64,000 bases of DNA from positions 62,001-126,000 of the forward strand of contig WGMK01000006.1 of NCBI GenBank assembly GCA_016125095.1, written 5' to 3'. A program made the position numbers and the translations under genes. A model generated the notes under the pieces. It was given only the letters and a program-made list of their open reading frames with translations. It was not told the origin of the DNA and ran no database searches. This stretch comes from Candidatus Hydrogenedens sp. GTDB taxonomy: Bacteria > Hydrogenedentota > Hydrogenedentia > Hydrogenedentales > JAEUWI01. Positions 1 through 10,500 of the stretch are shown one piece after another. Numbering within the stretch: position 1 is the stretch's first letter; the number at the start of each line of letters is the position of its first letter.

Positions 1-447
1 ACGTCGAACATCGGGGCGGACTACATCGCCGAGAGCGACGGCGGCGTGGACAACGACAAACTGCTGGCCGAACTGCGCAAACACTTCCGGCCGGAGTTGA
101 TCAACCGCATCGACGAGATCGTGCCGTTTTATCCGCTGCTCAAGGAAGACGTGCGCAGCATCCTGCGGCTCGAGATCAACAAGCTGCGCTACCGCCTGCG
201 CAGCCGCCACATCAAGATTCACATGTACCAGGGCGCCTACGATTACCTCGGCGAAGTGGGCTACGACCGGCAATACGGCGCGCGCGAATTGCGCCGCGCC
301 GTGGATCGCTACGTCACCGGGCCCATCAGCGACATGCTCATCGAGGAGCGTTTCGCGGATGGCGACATCATCGACGTAAAGATGGAAGAAAACCGGCTGG
401 TGTTCACCAAGGGCGAAAGCCGCCGCCAGACGAGCGAGATTCTCTAA
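1..447 (+). CDS. ClpB/ClpC-type AAA+ chaperone ATPase, C-terminal fragment
   Basis: The reading frame is open from base 1, so the gene's 5' part lies outside the window; 148 codons remain. The visible part begins with TSNIG, the sensor-1-like motif that follows Walker B in the second AAA+ module of Clp ATPases. It continues with FRPELINRIDEIVPF and YGARELRRAV, the hallmarks of the D2 small (ClpB_D2-small) domain, with the sensor-2 arginine in the GARxLRR motif. Such proteins unfold or disaggregate proteins in the cytoplasm using ATP. The C-terminus carries a short tail ending in SRRQTSEIL. Without the N-terminus or middle domain, ClpB, ClpC and ClpA cannot be told apart. The next gene starts directly after the stop codon, implying one transcript. 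Confidence 0.88.
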   Translation, partial: TSNIGADYIAESDGGVDNDKLLAELRKHFRPELINRIDEIVPFYPLLKEDVRSILRLEINKLRYRLRSRHIKIHMYQGAYDYLGEVGYDRQYGARELRRAVDRYVTGPISDMLIEERFADGDIIDVKMEENRLVFTKGESRRQTSEIL

Positions 448-1032
448 ATGCAGCTGCAAGCCGCCGGGGATTGCTTCGAAATCATCAACGGTCCGGAAGA
501 CGGGACCGAGTTCCCCATCGCCCGCGCCCCCTTCGACCTCGGCTCCGACCCGGGCTGCGGGGTGTCGATACGGCTCGACGACACGGTGCCGCGCTTTCAC
601 GCCCGCATCACCGTGGTGGCGGGCGGCTACCGCGTGCGCCGGATTTCCGATACCGCCCTGTTTGTGAACGGCAGCCGCGTGGGCCGCGTGCGCTCGCGCA
701 TCGTCCGCGCGAAGGATGTGATCACCGCGGGCCGCACGGAATTGTGCGTGCGCCTGGCCGAGGGCGGGCTCGCCTCCCGCAGCTACGGCCTGCCCACCGA
801 AAGCGACGCCAGCTGGGCCGTGCGTGTCGCCTTCCGCAACCTCAGCCGCCTCTTCCGCCGCGTGTTCGGGCTGTTCCGCGGCGGCCTCCTCTCCAAGCTC
901 CTCATCGCCGCCGCCGTCATCGGCATCGCTTCGATATTCAGTCCCTGGGTGCGCGCCTACGTGTTCTACGCCCGCGATTGGGTCCTCTACCTCTACCAAT
1001 ATCTCCTCTTTCAGCTGGGCATCGGCTACTAG
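448..1032 (+). CDS. Degenerate FHA-domain protein with C-terminal membrane segment
   Basis: 194 aa, starting immediately after the stop of the Clp ATPase gene (TAAATG), so the two are probably co-translated. Residues about 10-110 look like a forkhead-associated fold: an FxLGSDP strand where FHA domains have the GR motif, then PRFHARI in place of SRxHA, then LFVNGSRV, which matches the NG turn. The phosphothreonine-contacting arginine and serine of classical FHA domains are not in their usual form, so phosphopeptide binding is uncertain. Residues about 150-170 are a hydrophobic membrane segment (SKLLIAAAVIGIASIF), and a Tyr-rich tail follows. A role as a membrane-tethered adaptor is an inference; no closer family is recognised. 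Confidence 0.6.
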   Translation: MQLQAAGDCFEIINGPEDGTEFPIARAPFDLGSDPGCGVSIRLDDTVPRFHARITVVAGGYRVRRISDTALFVNGSRVGRVRSRIVRAKDVITAGRTELCVRLAEGGLASRSYGLPTESDASWAVRVAFRNLSRLFRRVFGLFRGGLLSKLLIAAAVIGIASIFSPWVRAYVFYARDWVLYLYQYLLFQLGIGY

Positions 1033-1158
1033 GCCGGCCTGCCCGCTTCGGATATCGCCGAGCTTCGCTCCATCTTTGGGATGCGTTCCGGGGTTGCACG
1101 TCTGATTGGCGTGTGGCATAACGGCGGGAGCGATTGCGTAACCCGGAGGCTGGGCATC

Positions 1159-2325
1159 ATGGCGGTATCGCGGCGGACATTCCTCGCGGCGGCGGGGGCT
1201 TCGGCGCTGGGTCTCCCCCGGCTGGCCCGCGCGCAGGAGGCCGCACTGCCCGCCTACACCGGGCCGAATGTGATCCTAATCCGTTTCGGCGGCGGGGTGC
1301 GGCGCCAGGAAACCATCGCGCCGGAAACGACGTACAGCCCGTATTTCCTGCACGAACTCGTGCCGCGCGGGGTGTTGTTTCCACGCATGGGCATCGACCA
1401 GTTTCAGGACATCAACACGAGCCACGGCGAGGGCACGCTCTATATCCTCACGGGGAAATACCAGAAGTACCACGACGTGGAAAACCAGTTTCTGGGCGGC
1501 CGTTTCGAGAGCCCGGTGCCGACGCTGTTCGAGTATTTCCGTGCTGCCTACGACGTGCCGGAGCATGAGGCGCTCATCGTCAATGGCGAGGACCGCACGA
1601 ACGAGGAGTTCTACAATTTCAGCAACCACCACCTGTTCGGGGTGCAATACCGCTCGGCGACGCTGAGCCTGTTCCGCTACAAGGAACACCTGCTGCGGCG
1701 GCAGCTGGCGGAGGGCGGCCTGGACGAGCAGGCGCGCCTGGAGAAGGAAAAGCTGCTGCACCAGATGGAGGGGCTGGATTATCGCGTGGCGAAAGAGCAC
1801 CGGCAGCCGGAGGCCATCGAGCGGTTCTGGGATGGATGGCGAGACTACTACGGCGAATCGGGCCTGAAGAACGCGCGGGGCGATGCGCTGCTGACGCAGA
1901 TCGCCGTGCGGGCGATGGAGGAACTCCGCCCGCGCCTGATGATGATCAATTACAACGACCCCGACTATGTACACTGGGGGAATCCCGCGCATTATTACAA
2001 CGGCATTTCGGTGATCGATCGCGGCATGCGGCAGATCGTCGAGGCGGCCGAGCGGCTGGAGGCGTATCGGGAGAACACCATCTTCGTTATCGTGCCGGAC
2101 TGCGGCCGCGATTCGAACCGCGCGCAGGCGGTGCCGTTTCAGCATCATTTCAATTCGCGCAGCGCCCACGAGATCTTCGCCCTCATATTCGGCACCGGCA
2201 TCGAGGCTGGGCGCGTGGTGGACCGCGAGGCCAACCAGATCAGCGTCGCGGCCACGGTGGCGGGCCTGATGAGCTTCCGCGCCGAATTCGCCGAGGCCGC
2301 CCCGCTCGACGAGGTCTTCGCGTGA
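1159..2325 (+). CDS. Tat-exported sulfatase/phosphatase-like protein
   Basis: 388 aa. The ATG at 1159 is preceded by a CGGAGG ribosome site, and it opens a twin-arginine signal (SRRTFLAAAGASALGL, cleavage near ARAQ). A longer frame upstream lacks these features. The mature part has features of the alkaline-phosphatase/sulfatase superfamily: an N-terminal NVILIRFGGG strand where metal-binding Asp residues usually sit, a later MMINYNDPDYVHWGN segment resembling the DxxGHxxG region, and FVIVPDCGRDSN, which resembles the metal-binding TxDHG region. The first motif is weak (GGG rather than DD), so activity is not certain. The gene overlaps the next by GTGA, suggesting that the membrane protein downstream is a partner. 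Confidence 0.6.
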   Translation: MAVSRRTFLAAAGASALGLPRLARAQEAALPAYTGPNVILIRFGGGVRRQETIAPETTYSPYFLHELVPRGVLFPRMGIDQFQDINTSHGEGTLYILTGKYQKYHDVENQFLGGRFESPVPTLFEYFRAAYDVPEHEALIVNGEDRTNEEFYNFSNHHLFGVQYRSATLSLFRYKEHLLRRQLAEGGLDEQARLEKEKLLHQMEGLDYRVAKEHRQPEAIERFWDGWRDYYGESGLKNARGDALLTQIAVRAMEELRPRLMMINYNDPDYVHWGNPAHYYNGISVIDRGMRQIVEAAERLEAYRENTIFVIVPDCGRDSNRAQAVPFQHHFNSRSAHEIFALIFGTGIEAGRVVDREANQISVAATVAGLMSFRAEFAEAAPLDEVFA

Positions 2326-3413
2326 CGCGTCTGCTCCGGTGGACACAGGGGCTGCTGCGTTTCCTGCTGGGCGTCGTGCTCACCCAGTCCTTCCCCACCG
2401 CATGGCTGCTGTCCGGCTGGGGGCAGGAAGTGATGCGGCGCGCGGTGCTGGCGCGATGGGCCCACGCCACCGGCGCAGCCCCTCCCGAAGCCTGCGCGTA
2501 TTGGCCGCCCTTCGTGATGGGAGACCCCGGCGGCACGTGGCGCGAACGACTGCTCGGCGGAGCGTGGCGCAACCTGCTGCGCGGCGTGAACGCGCTCGCC
2601 GCCACATTCATCGTCACCGGCCCGGGCATCGCGCTCATGGCCTTTTCCTGGCGCTACGGCTGGGACAATTCCTTCAACAAGGGCTACGAGCAGGCCTACA
2701 TCGGCCCGACGCTCGGGCTGAGCGGCACATTCCTTTTTATGCTGGCGATGCTCTATGTGCCGCTGGCCCAGGCCCAGCTGGCGCTGGACGGACGGCGCGC
2801 GTCGTTCTTCCGCTGGCGGGTTATCTGGGCGGCGCTGCGCTGCCACCTGCGCGGGGCGATACTCCTGGCCGCCGCCTACTTCGCGGCCGCGCTGCCCATC
2901 AATATTTTCTTCATCGCCGTGCTCTTCCGCTTCAATACCGACGCCACCGCCGACTGGTCCGACGCGCAAGTGCTCGAGGCGCTGAAGGGACACTACCTGC
3001 TGGCGGGCATCGTCGGGCTGCCGCTCTTCGCCTGGGTGCGGCTCCGCGCCGCGCGTACCTACGCCGACGGAATCGTCCGCGCGCTCCGGGCCGGGCGGCT
3101 TCGGCCCGAGGCCTACGCCGGCATGCCCGCCGTCGAGGCGCTCGCCCTGGCCCTCGGTCCTCCCCTTCCCTCCCGCCTCGCCGCCACGCTCCGCCGCACC
3201 CTGCTCGTCCCTACCCTCGCGCTGTTGCTCGCGGTTTGGTTCGGCTTCGTGGCACAGATTTACATCCGCCAGTTCCTCAACTACATCCCTCTCGGCGGCT
3301 GGCTCAATCAGCCCCTCGTGCATGCGCCCTGGCTGCGCTATATTCCGAAGGGGCTGGCGGATGCGAACGGTGCGAATACCGTGGACAGCGCTCCTGATCT
3401 GCCTCCGTATTAG
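2322..3413 (+). CDS. Polytopic membrane protein of unknown function
   Basis: 363 aa, starting at a GTG that overlaps the previous stop codon (GTGA at 2322-2325); the longer open frame further upstream is only a shadow of the preceding gene. Hydrophobic segments are visible near residues 8-25, 90-110, 125-150, 185-210, 235-250 and 300-325, giving roughly five or six membrane passes. No catalytic motif or transporter signature is recognised. Translational coupling with the exported phosphatase/sulfatase-like gene points to a shared role at the envelope, but the function is unknown. Confidence 0.65.
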   Translation: MTRLLRWTQGLLRFLLGVVLTQSFPTAWLLSGWGQEVMRRAVLARWAHATGAAPPEACAYWPPFVMGDPGGTWRERLLGGAWRNLLRGVNALAATFIVTGPGIALMAFSWRYGWDNSFNKGYEQAYIGPTLGLSGTFLFMLAMLYVPLAQAQLALDGRRASFFRWRVIWAALRCHLRGAILLAAAYFAAALPINIFFIAVLFRFNTDATADWSDAQVLEALKGHYLLAGIVGLPLFAWVRLRAARTYADGIVRALRAGRLRPEAYAGMPAVEALALALGPPLPSRLAATLRRTLLVPTLALLLAVWFGFVAQIYIRQFLNYIPLGGWLNQPLVHAPWLRYIPKGLADANGANTVDSAPDLPPY

Positions 3414-3498
3414 CGGGCTCAATTTTCTACTGGCGCATTCCCGCCCCCTCGTGCTAGAGTCCGTTGCACAGAGGCCGCTGAACCGAGAGAGAGGAATC

Positions 3499-5703
3499 AT
3501 GCGCAATACTCCCCCTTTGCTACGGCATCTTGGACCAATCTTGCAGTGCGGCCTGCTGATGGTATCCGGTGCCATAGGCTCCGCCTATGCAGGATCGCCG
3601 GACTACTGCGGACTCGTCATCGGCAATCCGGTCGAGTATGTGATTCAGCCCGGCGACTCCGTGTTCGTGCCCGTCTATTATGTTCCCGGCGACGCGGATT
3701 GCGATCACTCGGTGCCGAATCCCTTCGAAGGTACCGACCTCTCGGCCGCGGCCTTCACCTGCGAGACCGCCGCCGCAGACGGGACCACACTGAGCATCGC
3801 AAGCGCGCAAGGCGGCGAAGGCGGGAGTTTCATTGCCTTGGCTTCCGAGACCGATACCGAACCCGCGGCCGGGCTGGTCGGGTACCTCGAGGTCAGCGCG
3901 GCGGAGGATGCCCCGGCATTCGAACTGACGCCCTGCTCGCAGGCGGAGAATCCGCTCAATTACGCCTGCCCCGGCGTTCGATTCCGAATCTCGACGTCCT
4001 CGTCCACGACTGCGACATTTGCATCGTGTACCCCTTCCGACTGCGGCGCAGAGGGCGAAAGGCCCGACGGCGAGGCCAACCTGTTGGATTACTACTCGTT
4101 CCTGACCGGGACGACACGGTCCGAAACCAGACAGGAGTCTGGGGTGGTTTCCACGCGGACCAGTACGGCCATTGTGGTACTCGCGGCCTTCGAAATCGAC
4201 GGAACGCCCATCATCGAAGAGCTTCGCAACAGCATTACCCGATCCGGCGCAAATACCTCGGCGGATATCGTTTCCGTGTATTACGCCTTTGAAGGGGGGC
4301 GGATTTTCTCCGCACCTACGGTCATTGAGGTGCTGGAGCGCGCCCGTTCGCTGGACTTGAACAGCGTCTTTGCCGACCAGCCGATGCCCCTTGGCGGGGC
4401 GGACGACGTGGCAGCCATACGCCGGTATGCCTGTGCCACCGCCTATGCCGGTCTCTACGGAGATATTCGCACCCTGGGCGATGACTTCGTATCGAGCATT
4501 TGGGATGAATCCCCGTCCCTCATCGTGGTGAAGGACGGATCGTTGGAAGCGCGCTTCCACATCGGCGAGGAATACGACTACTACGCCACGGACTTCGACA
4601 ACGTCACGCTCAGCCGCAACACCTACGTGCCCATCGGCGGCGAAGAATCCGGTATTGCGCCCCTGCCCATACCGTACCCGTGGACCTGCGATGCGCATTG
4701 CTCGCTGAAGGCGGACCCCGTATCCCCCACGTCCGCGCTCGTGCTTCCGCAGGCATCGCAGGACGATATCAAGATCGTCATCGACCTCGGCAGTGATGCC
4801 CCCGCGCCGCTCGCCTTCGTTTCCGTGCTGCGCTTCGTGCAGGAATCCGCGCCCTATCCGCGCCTCGAGCGCCGCATCCCATTCCCATACGACGTGATTA
4901 CCGGTCAAGGGACGGATTTTGGCGCCGCTGAAAACGAGGACCACTATGTCGGCATCGCGCAGCGGGAGCTCTTCGGCGAGGGCGAGGGCGACTGGTCCTT
5001 GCTCCGTGCCGGGCATGGGTCCTATCCCGGCATGGAGACCGATCTCCCGGGCCGCCTCGAATTACCGCTGGCCTACGACGGCTTTCGCATCGAATATGCG
5101 GACACGGAGGTGCCCGCCGACGGACGCGCATGGACCGAGGACGAATTCGGTAACCAGACCCCGCTGGAGCACCTGCCGGCCGTGCTGATTTTCGATCACA
5201 GCCTGGGACTCGGGCTCGACACGATTCTCGAATTCAATGCGATGGACATGAACGACGATGGCATTCAGTCGCCGCGTGAACTGCTGTTTCATTATCCCTA
5301 TCTGCAGCCGGACTACTGGCCCGTGCCGAACCGATTCCACAACCAGCATGCCAATCTCGCCGAGTCATTCCGCGCGCTGACCAACAGCCCCTTCCACGAC
5401 GCCGACGAAAACCAGGACAACGTCATCGATCTCAGCGACCTGCTCGGGGTGATTCAATTGTTCACTGCGAACCGGTACGGCTGCGCCTCGGCCGAGGGCG
5501 AAACTGAGGTCCGGTTCGTACCGGGCATCGCCCCGGAAGCCCTGTGCGTGCCGCATATCGCGGACAATCACGGCATTCCCGACTATCACATCGATCTTAC
5601 CGAGTTGCTCCGGGTGGTCCAGTTTTACAACGTCGGCGCCTACGCCGACTGCATCAATTTCGGCGGAAGAACCACCACCGAGGATGGCTTCTGCCCGGAA
5701 TGA
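3499..5703 (+). CDS. Large secreted protein with dockerin-like acidic repeats at the C-terminus
   Basis: 734 aa. The ATG at 3499 follows an AGAGAGAGGAAT ribosome site, and the first ~30 residues form a signal peptide ending in GSAYA. No enzyme motif is recognised in residues 30-550. The C-terminal third has acidic loops of the EF-hand/dockerin type: DMNDDGIQSPREL, then DADENQDNVIDLSDLLGVIQLF, then a second unit with IDLTELLRVVQFYNVGAYADC. The paired DLSxLLxVIQxF units look like a family-specific C-terminal module. As I recall them, such modules are common in secreted proteins of Hydrogenedentota-like genomes; this is recollection, not a search. Many cysteines suggest disulfides. Function unknown, probably extracellular or surface-attached. 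Confidence 0.7.
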   Translation: MRNTPPLLRHLGPILQCGLLMVSGAIGSAYAGSPDYCGLVIGNPVEYVIQPGDSVFVPVYYVPGDADCDHSVPNPFEGTDLSAAAFTCETAAADGTTLSIASAQGGEGGSFIALASETDTEPAAGLVGYLEVSAAEDAPAFELTPCSQAENPLNYACPGVRFRISTSSSTTATFASCTPSDCGAEGERPDGEANLLDYYSFLTGTTRSETRQESGVVSTRTSTAIVVLAAFEIDGTPIIEELRNSITRSGANTSADIVSVYYAFEGGRIFSAPTVIEVLERARSLDLNSVFADQPMPLGGADDVAAIRRYACATAYAGLYGDIRTLGDDFVSSIWDESPSLIVVKDGSLEARFHIGEEYDYYATDFDNVTLSRNTYVPIGGEESGIAPLPIPYPWTCDAHCSLKADPVSPTSALVLPQASQDDIKIVIDLGSDAPAPLAFVSVLRFVQESAPYPRLERRIPFPYDVITGQGTDFGAAENEDHYVGIAQRELFGEGEGDWSLLRAGHGSYPGMETDLPGRLELPLAYDGFRIEYADTEVPADGRAWTEDEFGNQTPLEHLPAVLIFDHSLGLGLDTILEFNAMDMNDDGIQSPRELLFHYPYLQPDYWPVPNRFHNQHANLAESFRALTNSPFHDADENQDNVIDLSDLLGVIQLFTANRYGCASAEGETEVRFVPGIAPEALCVPHIADNHGIPDYHIDLTELLRVVQFYNVGAYADCINFGGRTTTEDGFCPE

Positions 5704-5730
5704 TGGCCCCATATTGAGGCTTGCCCCCTT

Positions 5731-5760
5731 TTGCATCGTTCCGCACTACGCCGCTACTAT
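5731..5760 (+). promoter_or_regulatory. Candidate sigma70-type promoter for the CotH-family lipoprotein gene
   Basis: TTGCAT at 5731-5736 and TACTAT at 5755-5760 are separated by 18 bases and lie 45 bases before the start codon at 5805. The match to TTGACA/TATAAT is good for a GC-rich genome, but the sequence alone cannot prove activity. Confidence 0.35.
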
Positions 5761-5804
5761 CGCAAGGTATCGTGCAAATCGGATGCAACGGGAGGACGAC
5801 GGGC

Positions 5805-7481
5805 ATGCGCAAGGTATTTTCTTCGGCGTTGGTGTTGTTGGCGGCGCTGGCCGCGGGCAGCGGGTGTAACCAGGTACATGTCGGCTTCGCGCGCTTTCAG
5901 CTGATTAACCACACGCCGTACGCCATTACGTATTACGCCGTGGCGCGCAGCGAACGCACCGTGATGCGGGCGGACAACCTGCTCGACGCGCCTATCGAAC
6001 CGGACCACACCTTCGACGCGGACGTGCACCTGCCGGGCGAGTACTGGCTGCGTGCCATTGCCGTGGTGGATGGCACCGAGGTGGAGCGTGTCCGCGGGCC
6101 GGTGCATATCTTCGACAACAATCGCGCGTGGGCATGGTACACCGAAAACGGCGACTTGATGGAGGGCACGGAGCCGCGCGATATCTACGCCGTGACGGAC
6201 TTGCCGGCGGTAACCATTGACACGAATGGTCAGGCGATACCGGACGATCCCAAAGTGCGCAGCACCATGCAGGTCGCGTTCGATCCGGAGGGCGGCCTGA
6301 ACTGGCCGCTGGGCGAACCGGCCGACTACGACGGCTTCGCGGGCATCGAGGTGCGCGGTAATTCCTCGCAGACCTTCGACAAGCAGTCCTTCGGCGTCGA
6401 GACCTGGGACGACGAGGACGAGGGCACCGACGTGGAATTGCTGGGCCTGCCCGAGGAAGAGGACTGGGTGTTCTACGGCCCCTGGATGGACCGCAGCCTC
6501 GTGCGCAACGCCGTGGGCTACGCCATGTGGGGCAGCCTCGGCTACTACGCGCCGCGCACCCGCTTCGTCGAACTCTATCTCAACACCGACCAGAATCCCG
6601 TGGTGGAGGAAAGCTATCACGGCGTGTACGTGCTGACCGAAAAAATTAAACGCGACAAGAACCGCGTCGACATCAAGAAGCTCGACGAGGACGACCTGGA
6701 CGAGGACAAAATCAGCGGCGGCTACATCCTCGAACTGACGGGCCCCGACGAGATTGATCCGGGCAGCCTCACCATTGATGTCGCCGGCGATTTCCTCGTC
6801 GCCATCGAAGAACCCGACCCCGACGACATTCCCCAGGCGCAAGCCGACTGGATTACCAAGTACCTCGCCGATTTCGAGGCCGCGCTCTTCGGGCCGGACT
6901 TCGCCGATCCGGAGCTGGGTTACGCCGCCTACATCGACGTGGACAGCTGGGTGGACTACATCCTCGTGCAGGATTTCTACAAGAGCCGCGACGCCTTCCG
7001 CTCGAGCACCTGGATGTACAAGGACCGCGGCAAGAAGCTGGCCATCGGGCCCGTGTGGGACCTGAATATCGCCTTCGGTTATTTCAGCTTCAACGGCTTC
7101 CAGAATCCCGAGGGCTGGTATCTGCAGCAGCCCAAGGACGACATCGGCCATTCGCCTTGGACCGATCGCCTGTTTCAGGACCCGGCCTTCGTGGAGCAAT
7201 ACATCGCGCGCTGGAAAGAGTTGCGGCAGGCGCAGTTGTCCGCCGAGACCCTCGCCGGCCTGGTGGACGGATTCGCCGAAGAACTCCGCACCGCCAACGT
7301 CCGTAATTTCGTGCGCTGGCAGACGCTCGGCAAGACCCTCCTGCCCGACATCCGCTACCTCATGTTCCTCGGTCCGCACCCCGATTCCTGGCAGGGCGAA
7401 ATCGAATACCTCAAGCACTGGATAGAAAAGCGCGGCGCCTGGATAGACGCCCACATCGACGAGCTGCGGAACTTGGGGTAG
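5805..7481 (+). CDS. CotH-family lipoprotein (protein-kinase-like fold)
   Basis: 558 aa. The ATG at 5805 follows GGGAGGA; the N-terminus is a lipoprotein signal with a lipobox GSGC near residue 20. From about residue 150 the sequence follows the CotH pattern seen in spore-coat kinase homologues and secreted bacterial proteins: GFAGIEVRGNSSQTFDKQSFGVE, then EEDWVFYGPWMDRSLVRNAVGY, YHGVYVLTEKIKRDKNRVDI, GGYILEL, and SWVDYILVQDFYKSRDAFRSS with IGPVWDLNIAFG near 420-430. In Bacillus CotH, corresponding Lys/Glu/Asp residues support phosphorylation of coat proteins. Here the protein would act at the outer membrane or periplasm. It converges with the large kinase gene, and a strong bidirectional hairpin separates them. 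Confidence 0.85.
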   Translation: MRKVFSSALVLLAALAAGSGCNQVHVGFARFQLINHTPYAITYYAVARSERTVMRADNLLDAPIEPDHTFDADVHLPGEYWLRAIAVVDGTEVERVRGPVHIFDNNRAWAWYTENGDLMEGTEPRDIYAVTDLPAVTIDTNGQAIPDDPKVRSTMQVAFDPEGGLNWPLGEPADYDGFAGIEVRGNSSQTFDKQSFGVETWDDEDEGTDVELLGLPEEEDWVFYGPWMDRSLVRNAVGYAMWGSLGYYAPRTRFVELYLNTDQNPVVEESYHGVYVLTEKIKRDKNRVDIKKLDEDDLDEDKISGGYILELTGPDEIDPGSLTIDVAGDFLVAIEEPDPDDIPQAQADWITKYLADFEAALFGPDFADPELGYAAYIDVDSWVDYILVQDFYKSRDAFRSSTWMYKDRGKKLAIGPVWDLNIAFGYFSFNGFQNPEGWYLQQPKDDIGHSPWTDRLFQDPAFVEQYIARWKELRQAQLSAETLAGLVDGFAEELRTANVRNFVRWQTLGKTLLPDIRYLMFLGPHPDSWQGEIEYLKHWIEKRGAWIDAHIDELRNLG

Positions 7482-7501
7482 TATCGCCGCAAGAAATCAG
7501 C

Positions 7502-7533
7502 GCGGGGCGCGCCGGTAATCCGGCGCGCCCCGC
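7502..7533. terminator. Bidirectional intrinsic terminator between convergent genes
   Basis: A perfect 14-bp stem (GCGGGGCGCGCCGG paired with its complement) around a TAAT loop is followed on the + strand by TTGTTT. It sits between the convergent stop codons at 7481 and 7553, so it can serve both genes. Confidence 0.8.
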
Positions 7534-7552
7534 TTGTTTCGTCAGGTCGCTT

Positions 7553-10500
7553 CTACTTCCCCTGCCACTGGGCGCGCTTGTAGGCCTCCATGTGGTCGAG
7601 TAGCGTTTCTTCGTAGGCTTCGTCGGTCTGGTCTTCAGCCTGTTGCGGGGCATCGGCCCAGGGCACGGTGCGGAGAATGTAGGGCGGCAGGGCGCGGCCG
7701 CTGGTGAGCGTCGCGAGGCGCGTGCCGTCTTCGCTGAACTGCACGAAGTCGGGCCGCACCACCTGGCCCTCGGCCGTGCGCGCCTGGTTGTGCAGCATCA
7801 GCACCTCGGGCTCCGTCGTCGCGGGGTCGGTGTTCCAGAGCATGAAGGTGCCATCGAGGCTCGCACTGGCGAGGCGGCTTCCGTCGGGCGAAAACGCGAG
7901 CGACTGCACGGCGTCGGCATGGCCCTGGATGGTCGTGAGCGCCGCGCCGTCGGCCGCGTTAAACAGCCGGATGTCGTTGTCCTTCGATCCGGTCGCCAGC
8001 GTCTTATCATCGCCGCTGAATGCCAGCGTGGTAATGCCGTTTCCGTGGCCGGTGGTGAACGTCACCTCCTGCGCGGTGTCCTGCAGCGGCACAAGCGTCA
8101 CGCGGAGGTCGTTCTCGGCGCCTTCCTTCAGCCACAACCCCGCGGCGATATGCTGGCCGCCGTGATCGAAGGCGAGCGACACGGCGAAGGTTTCGCCCAG
8201 CGATCGCACCGTAATCGGCGTCGCCGTGTTGAAGTTCACGACGTACAGGTCCTTCGTCTTCGCGTCGCCCTCGGTGTTCGCCGCCGCGAATGCGATGGTG
8301 CGGTGCGAGGCGTCCAGCACGAAGTTGCCCTCGATCGGGGCCTCGAGCGGTTCCACGCCGTCGATGCTGTAGAGCGTCACCATGTTTTTCGCCACCACGG
8401 CCGCGCGCGTGCCCGACTGGCTCAGGCCCAGCTGCGTGGCGTCGTCGGCCACGGCCGCGCGGCCCGTCTCTTCGCCGGTCTCCGAGGACCAAACGATCAG
8501 CTCCTTGCTACCGGGCTCGCCGCCGATGGCGGCAATCCGCTTGCTGGCCGGGCTGAACGCGATAAGCCCGACCTCGCCCGTGTGGCCTTCCAGCGTCAGC
8601 GCGCGGTGGCCGTCGCTGGTGCGCCAGACCACCACGGCGTTGCCCACGGCACCCGCCATCAGGGCGTTGTCGGGGTCGTAGGCCAGGTTCGACGCGGGCA
8701 GAAGTTCCATCTCGTTGCGCAGGTCCCACACCTTCGTGCGGCGATCGAACGAGACCGTGGCGAGCCGCCCGCCATCCGGGCTGAAGGCCGCGTCGAACAG
8801 CGCTTCGTCGTGTCCGCTTAGTTCCGCTATCGGGGTCAGCCCGGCGGCCGTACCGCCGCGGAATTCCCACAGCTTAGCCGTGCGGTCGTAGCTCGCGGTA
8901 ACCACGCGCCCCGTGGCCTCATCGAACTTTACCGTGCGAATCTGGTCGCCGTGCGCCTTCGACACCGCCTGCTTGGCGCCGGTCGCCAGATCGAGCGCAT
9001 ATAGGTCGCCGTCGCGCGTGCCCGCCGCCAGGTGCAGACTGTCCGCGCTGAACGCCACCGTGTTCTCGATGTTGTAGCGACCGCCCAGCGTAAACACTGT
9101 ATCGGCGCCCGAAAGCGGAATGACCTTCACGCCATCGTATTCGCCCGCGATCGCGAGGTATTGGTTGTCGGGACTGAACGCCGCGGCGTTGATGGGGAAG
9201 CGCTGCTCGGTCGCCGCCGAGCCGAGGCTCTTGCCATCTTCCAGGCGAATCACCTCGTAGCGCACTTCCACCCCGGTATCGCTCATCACCTGGCCCACGG
9301 TGAACAACAAGCTGCCATCGGGCGAAAGCAGCACGGCCATGCCCGCGGCCTGGCGCAGCGGCGCGCTATACAATTCCTCGCCGCCCGGCAAGGCCACTAC
9401 CCGCACCATGTTGTCGCGGTTGAGCATGGCGTAGCGGCTGCCGTCGGCGCTCAGCGAGGCCTGCCGCACCACGATGCGCCCCGGCTCCACCGGGTCGTCG
9501 TAGGAATAAATCTTCTCGCCGCTGCGGGCGTCCCACACATGCGCGCCGGTCTGCTCCAGCAGCGCGACGCGATCGCTCGCGGCAGAGAAATCGAAGGCAT
9601 AACCCGTGCCGGTCTCCTCGATGAGCCGGTGCAGGCGCTCGCCCGTCTGATCGTCGGTCACATCGATACCGCCCTTGTCCTGTCCGGCGACGATATAGCC
9701 GTCGCCGTAGGCCACGGCATTGCCGCCGCCCCGGATGGTCATCAGGTCGGCGTGCGCCATCTGCTCCAGCCGTCCCCATTCCCAGTTGCGATACACCGCC
9801 GGGGCGGTCGCCAGCTGCAGCCGCGCCTTCGCCATCAGGTGCTCGTCGATAGACCCTGCCGCCAGACCGACCTTCGCGTAGTACAACTCGCGCTTCGCGC
9901 GCTCCTCGTTGGTCTCGGCAATGCCCTTCTGCTTGACCGCCTCGGCTTCATTGACCTCGGCGATGCCCTTCTGTTTGATGGCTTCGGCCTCATTGACAAC
10001 AGCGATACCGCGTTGTTCTTCGGCGTATCGCCAAAGATAGGTAGCAACCGCTGAATACGCGACAATCACCACGAGCAGCGCCGCGCTCAATGATGCCGCC
10101 GTCTGAATCACGCGCTTGTGCTTCTTGTAGAACCGGCGCAGCAACTCGGAGAAATTGTAATCGTAGGCCGACACGAGGCCGCCGGAGAGGAAGTTCTGCA
10201 CTTCGTCCGCCAGTTCGCCGGCCGTCTGATAGCGGTCCTTGGGGTCTTTCGCCATGGCCTTCGCCACCACGGCGGCCAGCTCCTTCGGCGCGTTCGGCTC
10301 GATTTCGAGCACTGGCTTCGGCGGAAAGTCGCCCACCTTCGCCAGGAATTCGCGCACGTTCATGCCGTGGTAGGGGGGCTGCCCCGCGAGAATGACATAC
10401 AGAATCGCGCCGAGCGCGTAAATATCGGCGCGCTCGTTGATCTCGTCCGTGCGTCCCGCAGCCTGCTCCGGGGGCATGTAGTAGGGGGAGCCCATCGTGG

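Noticed and set aside
2145..3575. A 476-codon minus-strand frame spanning 2.1-3.6 kb
   Set aside because: It crosses two well-supported plus-strand genes and resembles no protein.
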